From Clostridium_AM sp964554365 (GTDB taxonomy: Bacteria > Bacillota > Clostridia > Clostridiales > Clostridiaceae): a stretch of 37,897 bases of DNA. Below the pieces are notes generated by a model. The model was given only the letters and a program-made list of their open reading frames with translations. It did not search any database and was not told the origin of the DNA. A program made the position numbers and the translations under genes. Of the stretch, positions 6,609 to 17,300 are shown one piece after another; positions within the stretch are counted from its first letter, which is position 1, and each line of letters starts with the position of its first letter. The stretch is taken from NCBI GenBank assembly GCA_964554365.1, contig CAZKOJ010000018.1:1-37897 (forward strand), written 5' to 3'.

Positions 6609-7445
6609 TTATTTAAATGCACTGTCAATTCCACTAGCCAATGCGTTAGCAATTTTATCTTGATAGTTTTGTGAACACAAAAGCTTTTCTTCTTGTGGAT
6701 TAGATAAAAAACCCATCTCTACAAGGACCACAGGTACTTTTGACCAGTTAAATCCAGTCATATCCTTTCTTTCAACAACACCTTTATTAGACATACCAAC
6801 TTCTCTTATAAGCGTATTTAGAATTGCAGTACCATAATTTTTACTTTGGCTGTATATTTTACTGGTATTATTATTTATAGGTGATGGAACAAGCATTGAA
6901 GCACCCACTGCAGTGCTGCTTTCACTTGAATCTGCATGAATTCTTATAACCAATGCTGCATTTTCTTTATTTCCAATTTCTGCTCTTTCTACATTTCCTG
7001 GACTTTGAGAGTTTTCGGTTTTAGTCATTTTAACCACATAACCTTTTTGCTCAAGTATTTCTTTTAGCTTCATGGAAACCTTCATATTAATTTCATATTC
7101 TGGGGTTTTAGTGTTTACCCCATCAGCTCCACCCCCATCTTTTATTTTCATTTCTTTAGATTCTGGGGATATAGGCTCTTTTTCAAGATTTGATCTATTT
7201 CCATGTCCCGGATCTATTACTATAACTTTTTTAGATGTAATCTTTGGTTGTTCTGGCTTTTGTGGATTTTCAGGCTTTTGTGTTTGCTTATTCTGTTCCT
7301 GATTTTTATTTGTATTTTCTGAAACTGTTTTTACCTCTACCTTTTTTTCAGTATCACTATTTGCATTTTCTTTCTTAGCAGCAGTACATCCTGAAAGTGA
7401 TATTGTCAATAATATGGTTGTACCTATTATACATAATTTTCTCAA
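6609..7445 (-). CDS. Lipoprotein N-acetylmuramoyl-L-alanine amidase (Amidase_3)
   Basis: 278 residues. A signal peptide with lipobox LSGC (Cys20) is followed by a polar linker (about 25-70, with Pro/Gln/Lys repeats) and an Amidase_3 zinc hydrolase domain from about residue 72. The family's zinc and catalytic residues are present: His81 in the VIDPGHG motif, Glu118 in EYEIN, His170 in the IRIHADSS motif and Glu243 in VVLVEMGFLSN. It should cleave the bond between muramic acid and L-alanine in peptidoglycan outside the cell, held to the membrane by lipid. The start is TTG, eight bases after AAGGAAG; the upstream gene's stop codon lies two bases before it. It is therefore the last gene of the long GTPase/tubulin operon, which makes it a candidate output of that system, although CwlD-like household function is also possible. 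Confidence 0.9.
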   Translation of the reverse strand: MRKLCIIGTTILLTISLSGCTAAKKENANSDTEKKVEVKTVSENTNKNQEQNKQTQKPENPQKPEQPKITSKKVIVIDPGHGNRSNLEKEPISPESKEMKIKDGGGADGVNTKTPEYEINMKVSMKLKEILEQKGYVVKMTKTENSQSPGNVERAEIGNKENAALVIRIHADSSESSTAVGASMLVPSPINNNTSKIYSQSKNYGTAILNTLIREVGMSNKGVVERKDMTGFNWSKVPVVLVEMGFLSNPQEEKLLCSQNYQDKIANALASGIDSAFK

Positions 7446-7447
7446 GT

Positions 7448-8596
7448 TTATCTCTTCCTTCCTGTTTTATAGCAAATCTTTTTCCAAACATTACTTATAA
7501 ACTTTACAAAAGAATTTTTATTATAATTTCTAGATTCATCCTTCTGTTTTTCTTCCTTAGCAATATGATATTTGGAGATTTTTTCATGATTTTTTTGCTG
7601 TATATTTTCTGCTCTATAAGAAGATTCATCTCTCTTACTCTTCTCTTCATCTATCATTCTAAGTATATCATCCTGCTTATAAATATTAAGGCTATTATCT
7701 AAATTTAGTTTATCTACCTTTTCAAAAAAACAATGTAGAACTGTGTTATTTTCTATATTATTCATAATAAAATCTAGAAAAATATGCTTTTCCTCATCTA
7801 TACCATCTAAATAAAAACTTTTTTCTGCCAAATCAAAAACGTATCCTGATTTAATTTCAGTGTTAAGTCTCTTAATACTTCCCTTACATAAAAAAACTAT
7901 ATTTATTAAATTTTTTAGTTTAGGTTCTTTCATATAAGTTATAAACCCAATTTTTCTTCTTACTTCAAAAGGCAGTGCTCTATATAGATATTTTAAAACT
8001 CCTTTAGCTATTTTTGTAATACTATTACTATCTGTATCAGTAACAATATAAATCTTTGTGCCATATTTTGCCGCATCAAAACATGATTTAATGAGTTTTT
8101 CAAATATTTCCTTATTCATACCCGTTATACGAAACATATGCTGTATAGTACTACAACAGTCATCTATTCTATTTTCATTAAGGCTGCATACTGCTGGTAT
8201 ATCCATTCCACAATCTATATTATAATTGCACACAAAATCCCCAGCATAAATCATGCTTTCAGGATTTTTTATATACTTATCTCTTTCTTCTTTTGGAATT
8301 ATATAATTGTGCGTAAAATATCTATTTCTTTGTAATGTATAGTCCTTACCTGCAAAAGAAGATTGTCCTATTACCATATTTCCTTCTTCTGTGTTTACAC
8401 AAAAAAATGCAGCTGGATATTTTGAAATATCCTGCTCCCCTGCAAGTATTGATGGTGCTTCATAAAAGCATAGATCATGGAGGGTATCTCTTACAAATCT
8501 ATCTTCTAATCCATGACTTTTAGCTATTGTATCAAATCCAGGAGTTTTACTGAAAACTCCTCTTTTATCCCTACTGTAGTAATGTTGTTGTATCAT
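7448..8596 (-). CDS. GAP1-type GTPase-associated protein, short form (N1-like)
   Basis: 382 residues. The opening sequence (HYYSRDKRGVFSKTPGFDTI, then LHDLCFYEAPS) matches my memory of the GTPase-associated protein 1 N-terminal domain type 1. It is followed by a region with NRYFTHNYIIPKEERD and a middle part (about 185-290) with LPFEVRRKIGFITYMKEP, which resembles the GAP1 middle domain that the large paralogue also has. The last 70 residues are very polar, then end in a basic amphipathic stretch (SFVKFISNVWKKICYKTGRKR minus its last residue), a possible peripheral membrane anchor. The ATG lies six bases after the GTPase B stop; the ribosome site GGAGGAAGG overlaps the end of that gene. The pairing with GTPase B suggests that the two proteins act together. 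The biochemical role of GAP1 proteins is unproven as far as I know. Confidence 0.72.
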   Translation of the reverse strand: MIQQHYYSRDKRGVFSKTPGFDTIAKSHGLEDRFVRDTLHDLCFYEAPSILAGEQDISKYPAAFFCVNTEEGNMVIGQSSFAGKDYTLQRNRYFTHNYIIPKEERDKYIKNPESMIYAGDFVCNYNIDCGMDIPAVCSLNENRIDDCCSTIQHMFRITGMNKEIFEKLIKSCFDAAKYGTKIYIVTDTDSNSITKIAKGVLKYLYRALPFEVRRKIGFITYMKEPKLKNLINIVFLCKGSIKRLNTEIKSGYVFDLAEKSFYLDGIDEEKHIFLDFIMNNIENNTVLHCFFEKVDKLNLDNSLNIYKQDDILRMIDEEKSKRDESSYRAENIQQKNHEKISKYHIAKEEKQKDESRNYNKNSFVKFISNVWKKICYKTGRKR

Positions 8597-8602
8597 TTAC
8601 AA

Positions 8603-9877
8603 TTACCTTCCTCCATCTAAATAGTTCATTTGATATAATAGCCATAAAAATGGTTCATCCACTCTTACAGGATTTATATCTGTACTACTATCTATTTGTA
8701 AATTTTGAGGATTACATCCAAGTGAAGATACTGCAAAATATCCTGTGTTTCCAAAATATGTATCCATAGCACCTTTAAAAGGAGCATCTACTTTTTCCAT
8801 AAATCTTTTTATCTCACCATCTATATTTTCAAATTCATTTAAATTAAAAAACTTTTCATGTCCATAATTCCTAAAAATATTACTGTTATTACTAATATAT
8901 TCTTCATCATTAAGATTTCTTAACATATCACTTTTTGTAACTACTATAGCTGTAGGTATATTTGTTTTTTCATTAGCTTGCTTTGATATAAAATTCTCAA
9001 AAAAATATACTATTATATCTTTTGGTTCCTGATATTTTTCAGTAAAATCCCCTTGATTACTCCTATTGCTTAAATTTATTTTCTTTCTCAAAGTTCTCAT
9101 TTGTAAAGGATCCACAAGAAATATTATTCCATCTGAGTTTCTTATATGTGCTCCATGTGTTTCTATGTATTCCTTATCTGTCATACCTTCTCCAGGCACA
9201 TCATAGAATATAAGAGTAATTGGAGGCATTTTATCATCCTTAAACTTTAAGTTTTCTATTAAAGGTTCCACATGCTGTTTTGGTGTAGGATCAAGCATTA
9301 AATTTTTATAAAAAATTCTTTCTTGATTTTCTTTTATTTCATCATTATACGCAGAACTTCCAGCAATAAGTGAAGCGTCCATTCTTGGGCAAGTATATCT
9401 CTCTAGTACATGTAAAAGCGAGGTCATGTAAACAGATTTTCCTACTTGTGAAGCTCCCACCACAGAAATAATTTTTGAAGGCCCTCTACCTGATGTTATT
9501 GGTATTTCATTATGACAATAAGGACAAAGTCTTTCGCTAGTAGTTCTATCATACTTATCTTTAACTTCTATGAGCACTCCATCTACTCTAACTTTATTAC
9601 TTTGAGGAAGTCCTTCAGGTTTAACTATAGAATTTATCTGTGACATAGATCCTTTTCCAACTTTTTTATTATATTGATTAAGTAATTCATCCTCAGTTCT
9701 TTCATATTCTGGATCTCCTTTTTCCCAATGAGACGATCTGAAAACTACATGTTCTGTTTTAAACTTATTAAAACAAAAAGGACATGTTATCATAAAGGGA
9801 CCTTTTTCATATTTTGCTTTTTTATAATTATTATTTTGCTTTTTTTTACTTCCTGAAAATATTCCAAAAATGCCCAC
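8603..9877 (-). CDS. Zinc-ribbon GTPase B (double-GTPase family)
   Basis: About 424 residues if started at the GTG at 9877, giving MGIFGIFSGSKKK, a start form common in this family; AAAGGA lies upstream. The longer GTG at 9904 has no ribosome site. Zinc-binding pairs CPFC (about 32-35) and CPYC (about 118-121) frame a linker. The GTPase fold follows: P-loop GASQVGKS (about 141-148), G3-like DVPGE (about 226-230), LVDPLQ, and a G4-like TKSD (about 314-317) after a hydrophobic strand. The C terminus has SSLGCNPQ and ends VDEPFLWLLYQ, which GTPase A shares as VEDPFLWLLYK. These are features of the double-GTPase (DO-GTPase) families of predicted conflict systems. It is flanked by a beta-sandwich gene and a GAP1 gene, the same company that GTPase A keeps. 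Confidence 0.78.
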   Translation of the reverse strand: MGIFGIFSGSKKKQNNNYKKAKYEKGPFMITCPFCFNKFKTEHVVFRSSHWEKGDPEYERTEDELLNQYNKKVGKGSMSQINSIVKPEGLPQSNKVRVDGVLIEVKDKYDRTTSERLCPYCHNEIPITSGRGPSKIISVVGASQVGKSVYMTSLLHVLERYTCPRMDASLIAGSSAYNDEIKENQERIFYKNLMLDPTPKQHVEPLIENLKFKDDKMPPITLIFYDVPGEGMTDKEYIETHGAHIRNSDGIIFLVDPLQMRTLRKKINLSNRSNQGDFTEKYQEPKDIIVYFFENFISKQANEKTNIPTAIVVTKSDMLRNLNDEEYISNNSNIFRNYGHEKFFNLNEFENIDGEIKRFMEKVDAPFKGAMDTYFGNTGYFAVSSLGCNPQNLQIDSSTDINPVRVDEPFLWLLYQMNYLDGGR

Positions 9878-9914
9878 GAAATATCCATTCCTTTCTATTT
9901 GCACATATTAAAAA

Positions 9915-10562
9915 TTATCTTTGATTGACGCTGTACATTTTTCCGTATTTCTCTATATCATTTATAAAAACCTTTATGTATTCATTTTTATCCACATTTA
10001 TTTCAGGCATTACATTTTTACCCACATGGATATCAGAAATAAAATCAAATCCAATGCCATCCTCCCTATTAATAGGAAAATCTCCATACTTTTTCACATA
10101 ACATAAAGCATCTTTTTTCACTTCTACCTCTGAGTGTAGTATGATTTGTAGAGTTTTTTCTTTTGAAAAAAGATTTCTTAAAGACCTTATCTCCATTATT
10201 TCATAAAAAATTTCAGGCTTTCCCGTACTTATTATTATCTGATTCCTGCTATTTTGCTGTTTTAAAAGTACAATGTCATTTTCTTTTTCCATTGCAGGAA
10301 AAATCCAATATTTGTATTGATTTATTTCTTTTATATCTTCTACATACCCATTAAATTCTTTGTATTCTTCTTTTGTATATAATTTTACATTGTTTTCATT
10401 TATATCATCTGTAGAAAATTCATAAAGGTTATTTATTTTTAATATATAAACAATTCCTATATTCTTAGGCCATTTCCATCTTATGATAATTTTTTCCTTG
10501 TCTACTTCGTAATCTAAATTGTATATTTCATTATCCGAATCCTTAATTTCCACTAATTTCAT
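9915..10562 (-). CDS. Beta-sandwich protein, short paralogue
   Basis: 215 residues, no signal peptide or membrane segment. Most of its length aligns by eye with the C-terminal two thirds of the 344-residue protein at 24971-26005. In both, a first beta-rich domain has an IIIRWKWP or ISVEWGWP strand. In both, a second domain begins PEIFYEIMEIRSL or PWEIFYEIKIKRTL, and both end with an EYIKVF or MYVKLFF strand. The pattern suggests two immunoglobulin or fibronectin III-like domains, so a scaffold or adaptor role for the GTPases is likely. The gene lies directly before GTPase B, as its larger relative lies before GTPase A. I know of no named family for it. Confidence 0.7.
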   Translation of the reverse strand: MKLVEIKDSDNEIYNLDYEVDKEKIIIRWKWPKNIGIVYILKINNLYEFSTDDINENNVKLYTKEEYKEFNGYVEDIKEINQYKYWIFPAMEKENDIVLLKQQNSRNQIIISTGKPEIFYEIMEIRSLRNLFSKEKTLQIILHSEVEVKKDALCYVKKYGDFPINREDGIGFDFISDIHVGKNVMPEINVDKNEYIKVFINDIEKYGKMYSVNQR

Positions 10563-10602
10563 AACAACACCACCTCTAGTAAGTTAGCTGGAAACAAATA
10601 CG

Positions 10603-11868
10603 CTAATTGAACATATCTTTACTTTTTTTATTGCTATCTATATATGTTTTTTTATTCTCATACATATATGATTTTTTAGAGTATTCTTTTACATCTACCT
10701 TTACTGGAATAAGAGTGAAAATCAAAGCTATAATTATATCTGCAATAGCTCTATGAGCCATACCTATCCAAGGTATGTACAAAAAACCTATTTCAAGTAC
10801 TAATGCTGCAATAATTCCTGAAACAATACCTCCTACTATAAAACCTTTAAGCAAGTTTTTGTTATCAAATACCAAGCTTACGCCAACAGATATAAGGCAT
10901 GCAAGCAATGTAATAAATAGGATTCTAAGCACTGCATACAAATTGTTTCCTTCATATACACCACTTCTCTTATCTACAAGAAGATTATTTTGACTATCTT
11001 TATATATCTTATTAAACACACTTTTTAAATCCTTAACATCTTTTACATTATAGTAATTTCCCCTGGTTTGTTTTGATATTCTCTTAAGCATAGAAAAATT
11101 GTTTCCATTTGACATTCCTATAGTGTATACAGGTATTCCGTTATCCCTCAATGGCTTCATAGTATCATTAAATTTTCTATCTAAATCATACGTATCGCCA
11201 CCATCTGACAGTAAAATTATCATAGCATTTCTATCAGTACTTGATGTTGATTTTATCTCACTATAGGCCTGCTGGAGTGCTTCTCCCATATTTGTATTTC
11301 CATTAGGTAGTTCATATTTTTTTAGTTTTTCTGATGTTTCCTTTCTCATAGCTTCTGTCACTTTACTCATTGCTTGTACCTTTTCTGCTTTATCGTTAAA
11401 TTCATAAACGGAAGCTCTATTATCTTCATTCATATTATCTAAAAGATTTTTTGCAGCTTCAAATCTTTCATTTTTAGGATCTGTATTACGCATACTTCCC
11501 GAAGTATCTATAACCAATACTACATCATTTATTTTTTTTCCGTTACCTATAGTCATATCATATAAAAATTGAAAGAAAGCTCCAAAAACAAAAAGTGCTA
11601 CTAAGGTACAAGGAATTAAAAATTTAAAAGAAGTTTTTAAATAATTATTTTTCCATCCAAACCCATTCAACTTAGGGTTTATAATTTCTGCTATAAGGCA
11701 CATAGTTCCTATTGAAAATGCCAATATTCCAAAATACAAGCCCATTAATATGCTATTAGGAATAATATATTGGTAATTGTTCAAAAGTACTTCTCCTATA
11801 ACAAATCCAATAATACCACCTATTAAGCTCATTATAGCCATGGTACCATTTATTCTCTTTTCTATCAA
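10603..11868 (-). CDS. Polytopic membrane protein with a vWA domain
   Basis: 421 residues. Three hydrophobic segments (about 9-31, 38-60, 84-104) are followed by a von Willebrand A domain (about 112-295) with a complete metal site: DTSGS (121-125), Thr192 in NTNMG and Asp222 in LLSDGGD. Three more hydrophobic segments follow (about 313-333, 341-363, 372-390) and a Lys-rich tail. By the positive-inside rule the first loop pair and the tail are cytoplasmic, which places the vWA domain outside the cell. vWA domains bind protein partners through a divalent metal. The TTG start has GGAGG eight bases upstream. It lies between the 782-aa gene and the short beta-sandwich gene in the operon and mirrors the second vWA gene at 17752-19506. 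Confidence 0.85.
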   Translation of the reverse strand: MIEKRINGTMAIMSLIGGIIGFVIGEVLLNNYQYIIPNSILMGLYFGILAFSIGTMCLIAEIINPKLNGFGWKNNYLKTSFKFLIPCTLVALFVFGAFFQFLYDMTIGNGKKINDVVLVIDTSGSMRNTDPKNERFEAAKNLLDNMNEDNRASVYEFNDKAEKVQAMSKVTEAMRKETSEKLKKYELPNGNTNMGEALQQAYSEIKSTSSTDRNAMIILLSDGGDTYDLDRKFNDTMKPLRDNGIPVYTIGMSNGNNFSMLKRISKQTRGNYYNVKDVKDLKSVFNKIYKDSQNNLLVDKRSGVYEGNNLYAVLRILFITLLACLISVGVSLVFDNKNLLKGFIVGGIVSGIIAALVLEIGFLYIPWIGMAHRAIADIIIALIFTLIPVKVDVKEYSKKSYMYENKKTYIDSNKKSKDMFN

Positions 11869-11927
11869 AACTTATACCTCCAAATAAAGAATTTATCCAA
11901 TAAATTAACTATAAATTATACATGTTT

Positions 11928-14276
11928 TTAAGTTATCTGTGGAAGCTTATTTATATCTATTCCATGAAGTTCATACCCATTTTCTAAACAGAAATTATAA
12001 AAATCCACTGCAGTTTTTATATAAATAAGATCTTTTGCTGCAAAGCCTCCCATTAAATTCAATTTTTCTATTCCACTAGTTCTTCTTTCATGAACGTATC
12101 CTATTTTGTAATTTCTAGTTCTTCTATCGAAATCAAAGGCATATTTAATAAAATCACTACTATAATCTCCAAAAAAATATTTTTCCTGATGGCTTTTCAC
12201 ATCATAATTCATTAAATATACTTTAAGCTTTGAGCTATCATCTAGTAGTTCATACAATTTTCTGTAAAGCTCATCCTTTGAAAGTACTTTGTTATCCCAA
12301 TTTTCTATGTTAATATTGGCTCTTTCATTAAATTCCTCTTCGAAAGATTTATAAAATTGGTGATCTGATAGAATGTACTTACTACAAAATTCAGTGATTT
12401 TTAAAAGTAATATATGTTTGCCTTGTTTTAAAAGCTCATAAACATTTCCTATGTATCTATTTTGAAAATAAAAATCTTCTCCATGATTTTCTTCAAGATT
12501 TTTAACTATATTATCTACCACTGTACTATAATAAACACTTATATTCTGTGATGTATATTCATCTTGTTTCTTAATTATTTCATTTTCATATGCTTTTATG
12601 CTTTTTTCAATATGTTGTAGCTGTTTCATATTTTCAGAAAGTTCCTCATGAATTTTCAATACAATACCTTCATACTCTTCAATAAATTTTTCAATTATAT
12701 CTAATTTTAAAACATACAATTTTTTATTATACACTTCTGAAAATATTTTTTCCTTTACTTCTTTTATATTTCCTCCACCACCAAAAATACTTTTAAACCT
12801 AAAACCTGTTGGTGTAAATCTAGCTTGGTATATATTTTCAATTTCCTCTTTTAATTTATAACTATACTGCTGAAAGAAATGTTTACTTTCTCTTATACCT
12901 TGTATTATTTCTCCTTGTTCTGATGTCCATTTAAATGCACAATATAAACCAAACTTAGAATTATTAATTATCTGTTCTTCAATTAAAGTTTTTATTTCAT
13001 CTTCTAACTTCAATTTGTAGAAATTACTTATAGTAGAATTTTGGAATTTTTCTTGAAAGAAACACTCACATCTATCTCCATAGAGGTTTTCTTCTACTTC
13101 TTTTAAAGTAAGCTTAGAAAGTTTTCTTTCCACCATTGAAGTATTTGAAGTCATCATAGCATTCATATCTAATATATTTATATTATTTGGTAGAAGCAAC
13201 TCAGTTTTTGACATTAAACTATCTCTATCTAATTTAATGATTTTCACTATATCTTCTTTGTCTTTATTAGAAAACCTCTTAAGTTTTCCCCAAAAAACTT
13301 CATAAAAGTTTTTCACTACAGCCACAGCAATAGCATTACTTGGCCTCTTAACTTTTGAAAGTCCTGCAGTAACATAAGTATTAAAAGAATTTTCAAATGT
13401 TATATTTACTTTAAACCTATTATTATCATAATATTGATTTTCTGTGTCGTAGTAAGTTTCAACACTTACATTTCTATTTTTCAAAAGATTAATATAGGAT
13501 ATTATTTCATAATTATTTTTTATTGATTCCTTAGGTATTTCACCCTTTTCATTCTTCTCTTCTAATACATAAGTCATATAAAATACTGGTCCTACATCTT
13601 TGATAAATAATTCTCTTTCCTGCCCATAAACAGCTATCTTCTCATTAAAACTAAAATCTTTTCTTTGTATATACTCTAGTTCCCTAAAGAAACTTACTAC
13701 GCAAGCATATGAAAAAAATTCATCTTCCATATTTTTTTCTTTCACAAGCACATATAAATCTGTTGATCCAATTTTGAATGCCTCTAGCATTTTTTTCTTT
13801 ATAAGTATAGTTATTTCAGGAAGTATTATATTTAATGGATCATCTGCTCCTGTAATCACAGAAATACTTATATTTTCAAAGGAATCAAATAAGTTTCCAT
13901 TACATAATATACCTTCTCTTGCAGCAGTTATTTTACTATTAAATTTTTCTAAAAGATTTTTGTCTTTATAAAAACTATCTCTAATACTTTTTCTTAAAAG
14001 CTTTTTCTCTTCAAGATTACATGGAAAATGGATATTAAATATATTTTTACTATCTTTGGAATCTTCCGTAGATATATTTATGTAAACTATACCTTCTCCA
14101 TTATCCCATTTTTCTTTTATATTATTGTTAATATATTTAGAAGCTTCTTTTACACTATCTCCTATAAACACAAAGAGTACAGGATTGTTTGAACTTCTTT
14201 GAACATCACCTTTAAATATTGTTTTATCTATATTTAAAGCATAGTCTTCTTCAAAGCTTTTTAATATTTCTTCCAT
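11928..14276 (-). CDS. 782-aa protein, possible degenerate tubulin-fold partner
   Basis: I do not recognise this family. The first 180 residues look like an alpha/beta domain: a strand PVLFVFIGD followed by a helix, a strand GIVYINIST, then ISISVITGADDPLNIILPEI plus a helix and a strand STDLYVLVKEK. The order and spacing resemble the neighbouring tubulin-like protein, where the corresponding strands end in GLGGTG and AGGTGSGS; here those glycine-rich GTP-binding loops are replaced. The middle (about 480-640) is a long helical, probably coiled-coil region rich in Glu and Lys, with a glycine cluster FGGGGN. The ATG follows GGAGG by seven bases. It lies immediately after the tubulin-like gene in transcription order. 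A non-nucleotide-binding partner of that protein is my inference. Confidence 0.6.
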   Translation of the reverse strand: MEEILKSFEEDYALNIDKTIFKGDVQRSSNNPVLFVFIGDSVKEASKYINNNIKEKWDNGEGIVYINISTEDSKDSKNIFNIHFPCNLEEKKLLRKSIRDSFYKDKNLLEKFNSKITAAREGILCNGNLFDSFENISISVITGADDPLNIILPEITILIKKKMLEAFKIGSTDLYVLVKEKNMEDEFFSYACVVSFFRELEYIQRKDFSFNEKIAVYGQERELFIKDVGPVFYMTYVLEEKNEKGEIPKESIKNNYEIISYINLLKNRNVSVETYYDTENQYYDNNRFKVNITFENSFNTYVTAGLSKVKRPSNAIAVAVVKNFYEVFWGKLKRFSNKDKEDIVKIIKLDRDSLMSKTELLLPNNINILDMNAMMTSNTSMVERKLSKLTLKEVEENLYGDRCECFFQEKFQNSTISNFYKLKLEDEIKTLIEEQIINNSKFGLYCAFKWTSEQGEIIQGIRESKHFFQQYSYKLKEEIENIYQARFTPTGFRFKSIFGGGGNIKEVKEKIFSEVYNKKLYVLKLDIIEKFIEEYEGIVLKIHEELSENMKQLQHIEKSIKAYENEIIKKQDEYTSQNISVYYSTVVDNIVKNLEENHGEDFYFQNRYIGNVYELLKQGKHILLLKITEFCSKYILSDHQFYKSFEEEFNERANINIENWDNKVLSKDELYRKLYELLDDSSKLKVYLMNYDVKSHQEKYFFGDYSSDFIKYAFDFDRRTRNYKIGYVHERRTSGIEKLNLMGGFAAKDLIYIKTAVDFYNFCLENGYELHGIDINKLPQIT

Positions 14277-14317
14277 TCATACTCCTCCAGATTGTTTGGA
14301 TGAACTGAAATTCAACT

Positions 14318-17300
14318 TTATTCTAGTTGCTTTTTAACATCTTTAATTCTTGACAACATATCATTATAAAAAGCAAAAATTACATCACCATTTACCAACT
14401 GATATTTTCTTGTATCTAGTTCTTCTACAGTATCCTTAATATTTTCCAAAAGCATATTTATATTTAACGCAAGAGTTTTTGTACCCTCTTCCATAGAAAG
14501 TTGCTCTAATTTTTTATCTGAAGTCTTATCTACAATTATTTTATATTTTTCATCAATACTTATATATTTATTGTACACTGCTTCATAATGATATTCTTTT
14601 TGTTTTAAAGTATTAATAAATGGCTCTATATCTATCTTACTATCGTCACCACCATTATAAACATAGAATAATCCTTTTTTTACTATAGTATTAGTGTAAA
14701 TTGCTCTTAAGAAATTATCCATATTTAGGTCTGCCTTGCTCATATCCATTATTATATTTTCTAACTGATTTTTCTTATCTATAATTTTTTCATACTTTTT
14801 AACTTCTTGCTCTACACTTCTGATAAGCTCAGGAGTTCTTATTAAATTACATTTTGCCTTTTCTTCATTGCTGCTTTCAAAAATATAATATCTTTGCATA
14901 TCGTTATTCTCTATTGGTGTAAGCCTCTGCTCTAATAAATTCTTAAGATCTGCCACGGCTCTTTTTATTTCTCCCACATTTGGCATATCTCCATTTAAAT
15001 TTAAGGTATATTGTTTCATAAATTCATTCAAGTCAAAATCCTCTGTTACAATACACTTATACTTTTCATTGCTGCTAACTTTGGTATCTATTATGCATTT
15101 TAATTCTAGGGCACGACTAAACAAATTGTTTACCTGTTCATTATATGCCTTAATCCTTTTGTTTTCATAAGTTGTTCCCCATGATTGCTCTGGTATTGGT
15201 GAAGGCAAATAAGCCCAATTTCTTTCTCTAGTTTGATAAAGATGGCGTCCTATTCCTTCATGCTCAAATAAAGTTTTTTCATATATTTCTTCATAATGCT
15301 TTATAGGTGAATAGCTATATAATGGAACCCCATTTCTTGTGTTCAACCAGAAAATTCTATTTGTAACCACACTCTTTTTTATATTCAGTGAATGCCCTAG
15401 TGTACTGTTTTTCTTATATCTTTCAATACCTTCTTGAATTCTTTTAGCATCCTTTGGCACAGAAACCATGCTCCAAGATGAAAAAGTTAATGCCTCTAAA
15501 TTAGTAAGATGGAAAATAGGCACTGCATCTTCATCAAGTTTTGGTGCAATAAGTTCATCCACTATACTTGATATAGATTTATCCTTTCCATATTGTAACG
15601 CCATAAAATCTTCCATAGATTGGGTAATAACATCTCCATACTCATCTGTTACAAAATTAGTTATAGAACCTACTACGTCTATGTGGGTATCGTCTAACCA
15701 TTTTTGTGATTCTTCTAGAAGCCTATTAGTAAATCTTCTAATTAACTCATCTGAAGCTGTATTATTTACCATTTTTTCAATATAATCTTTTAAGTCAGGC
15801 ACCTTAACTACCGTCCAAGAATAGCTTCTTCCTCTTGTTCCTTCTATTTCTTCTCCTTTTACAAGTATATCTCCATCTTCTTTAAAAATCCTATTCAACT
15901 CATTTAATATTTCAGTGTAAACTATATATATATTGCTGTTTAAATCGCTTAAGTTTTGAATTACCTTGTTATAGAATTCAATCATTCTAAAAATTCTTTC
16001 TTCCTCTGCTTTTAAAAGGTATTCTTCACTTTTTGCTTCAATGTAATCATTTTTCTTGCCTTCTTTAGTAAAGAAAATAGCTTTTCTAGCTTCAATAAGT
16101 TTATCTTCTGCTATTTCTTTCTTGTACTTTATTTCCATTGAAATATTTCTAAGCCTATCCTCTAGAGATTTTATAGCTATTTCAAGTGTCTTTATAACAC
16201 AAAAGCTTTCAGAGAATAATATTCTTGAAGCATAAAAGGGTCCTTTTTTAGAATCCTGAAAAATTCCATCCACCATTTCTTTTATATTTTTTAGAATTTC
16301 ACCTGGATACTGAATCTTTACTTTATCATACTCATTTATACAATCTCTTAAGTATTCTCTCATTTCATCGTCGATATTTATATTTTGCTTTTTTATAACA
16401 TTTTCATAACTATACTTTTCTCTTCCTTTATATCCTGTAAGAGGCTTTCTGTTTTGAAGCTCTACTTCAAATCTTTCCATAACACCGTCTTCTTCTAATC
16501 TTACCTGTCTTATAAATTGGTCCACCTCTTGCTCTATTGGTACATTATTAAACATATACTGCATTTTCTCAAAAATTTTATATGCTAAATAGGTAGTTAT
16601 TTCTTCAAGTGGCAGTACAGCAGAAGCCGCGCCTATTGTTACATATTTATAATTGGCTAAATAAGGCTTAGCCATATTATCTGTATTCTGCTTCAAGTTA
16701 CTTATATAATCCTGTATTGCAAACTCTCCACCTGATTCTCTTACTTCATTTGACATAAAGTTTACAATGTTTTCTGCAGTAACATTCATACAATAATCAT
16801 AAGCATTACTCATAGGTTTCCCCTTAACATTAGTGGCTGATATCAAATGACATAAGTTAAAAGGAGGCATTGGAGAATCTACAGTAAGCCTATTTCTATA
16901 TCTTTGTTTAAATCTTTCATGTCTGTCTCCTATAGCCATTAAATAATCAAGCTCCTTTAACGCAGCAAAACCATTTTTTATAATATAAGACTGTGAATTT
17001 GGGTTATTTAATGCCTTAGATAAATTAACATCAGGAGTAAAAAGATATCCCATAATATTTACTTTATCATCACCCTTAGCTCCATAAATATTATTCATTA
17101 TTCCTCTCACTATGTAGGAAATATCTATAAAGCTTCCACTTCCTGTTCCTCCTGCAAGACCTGAAAGTATAAACACATGAAGCGTTTGGTCAGTATCTTC
17201 AAGTAAAATTTTTATTTTCTTTTCTAAGCAATCTACTACTTCATTTATTTTTGTAAAAAGCAATAGTCTTCCTATTTGCCTTATCCCACCTGCTCCATCT

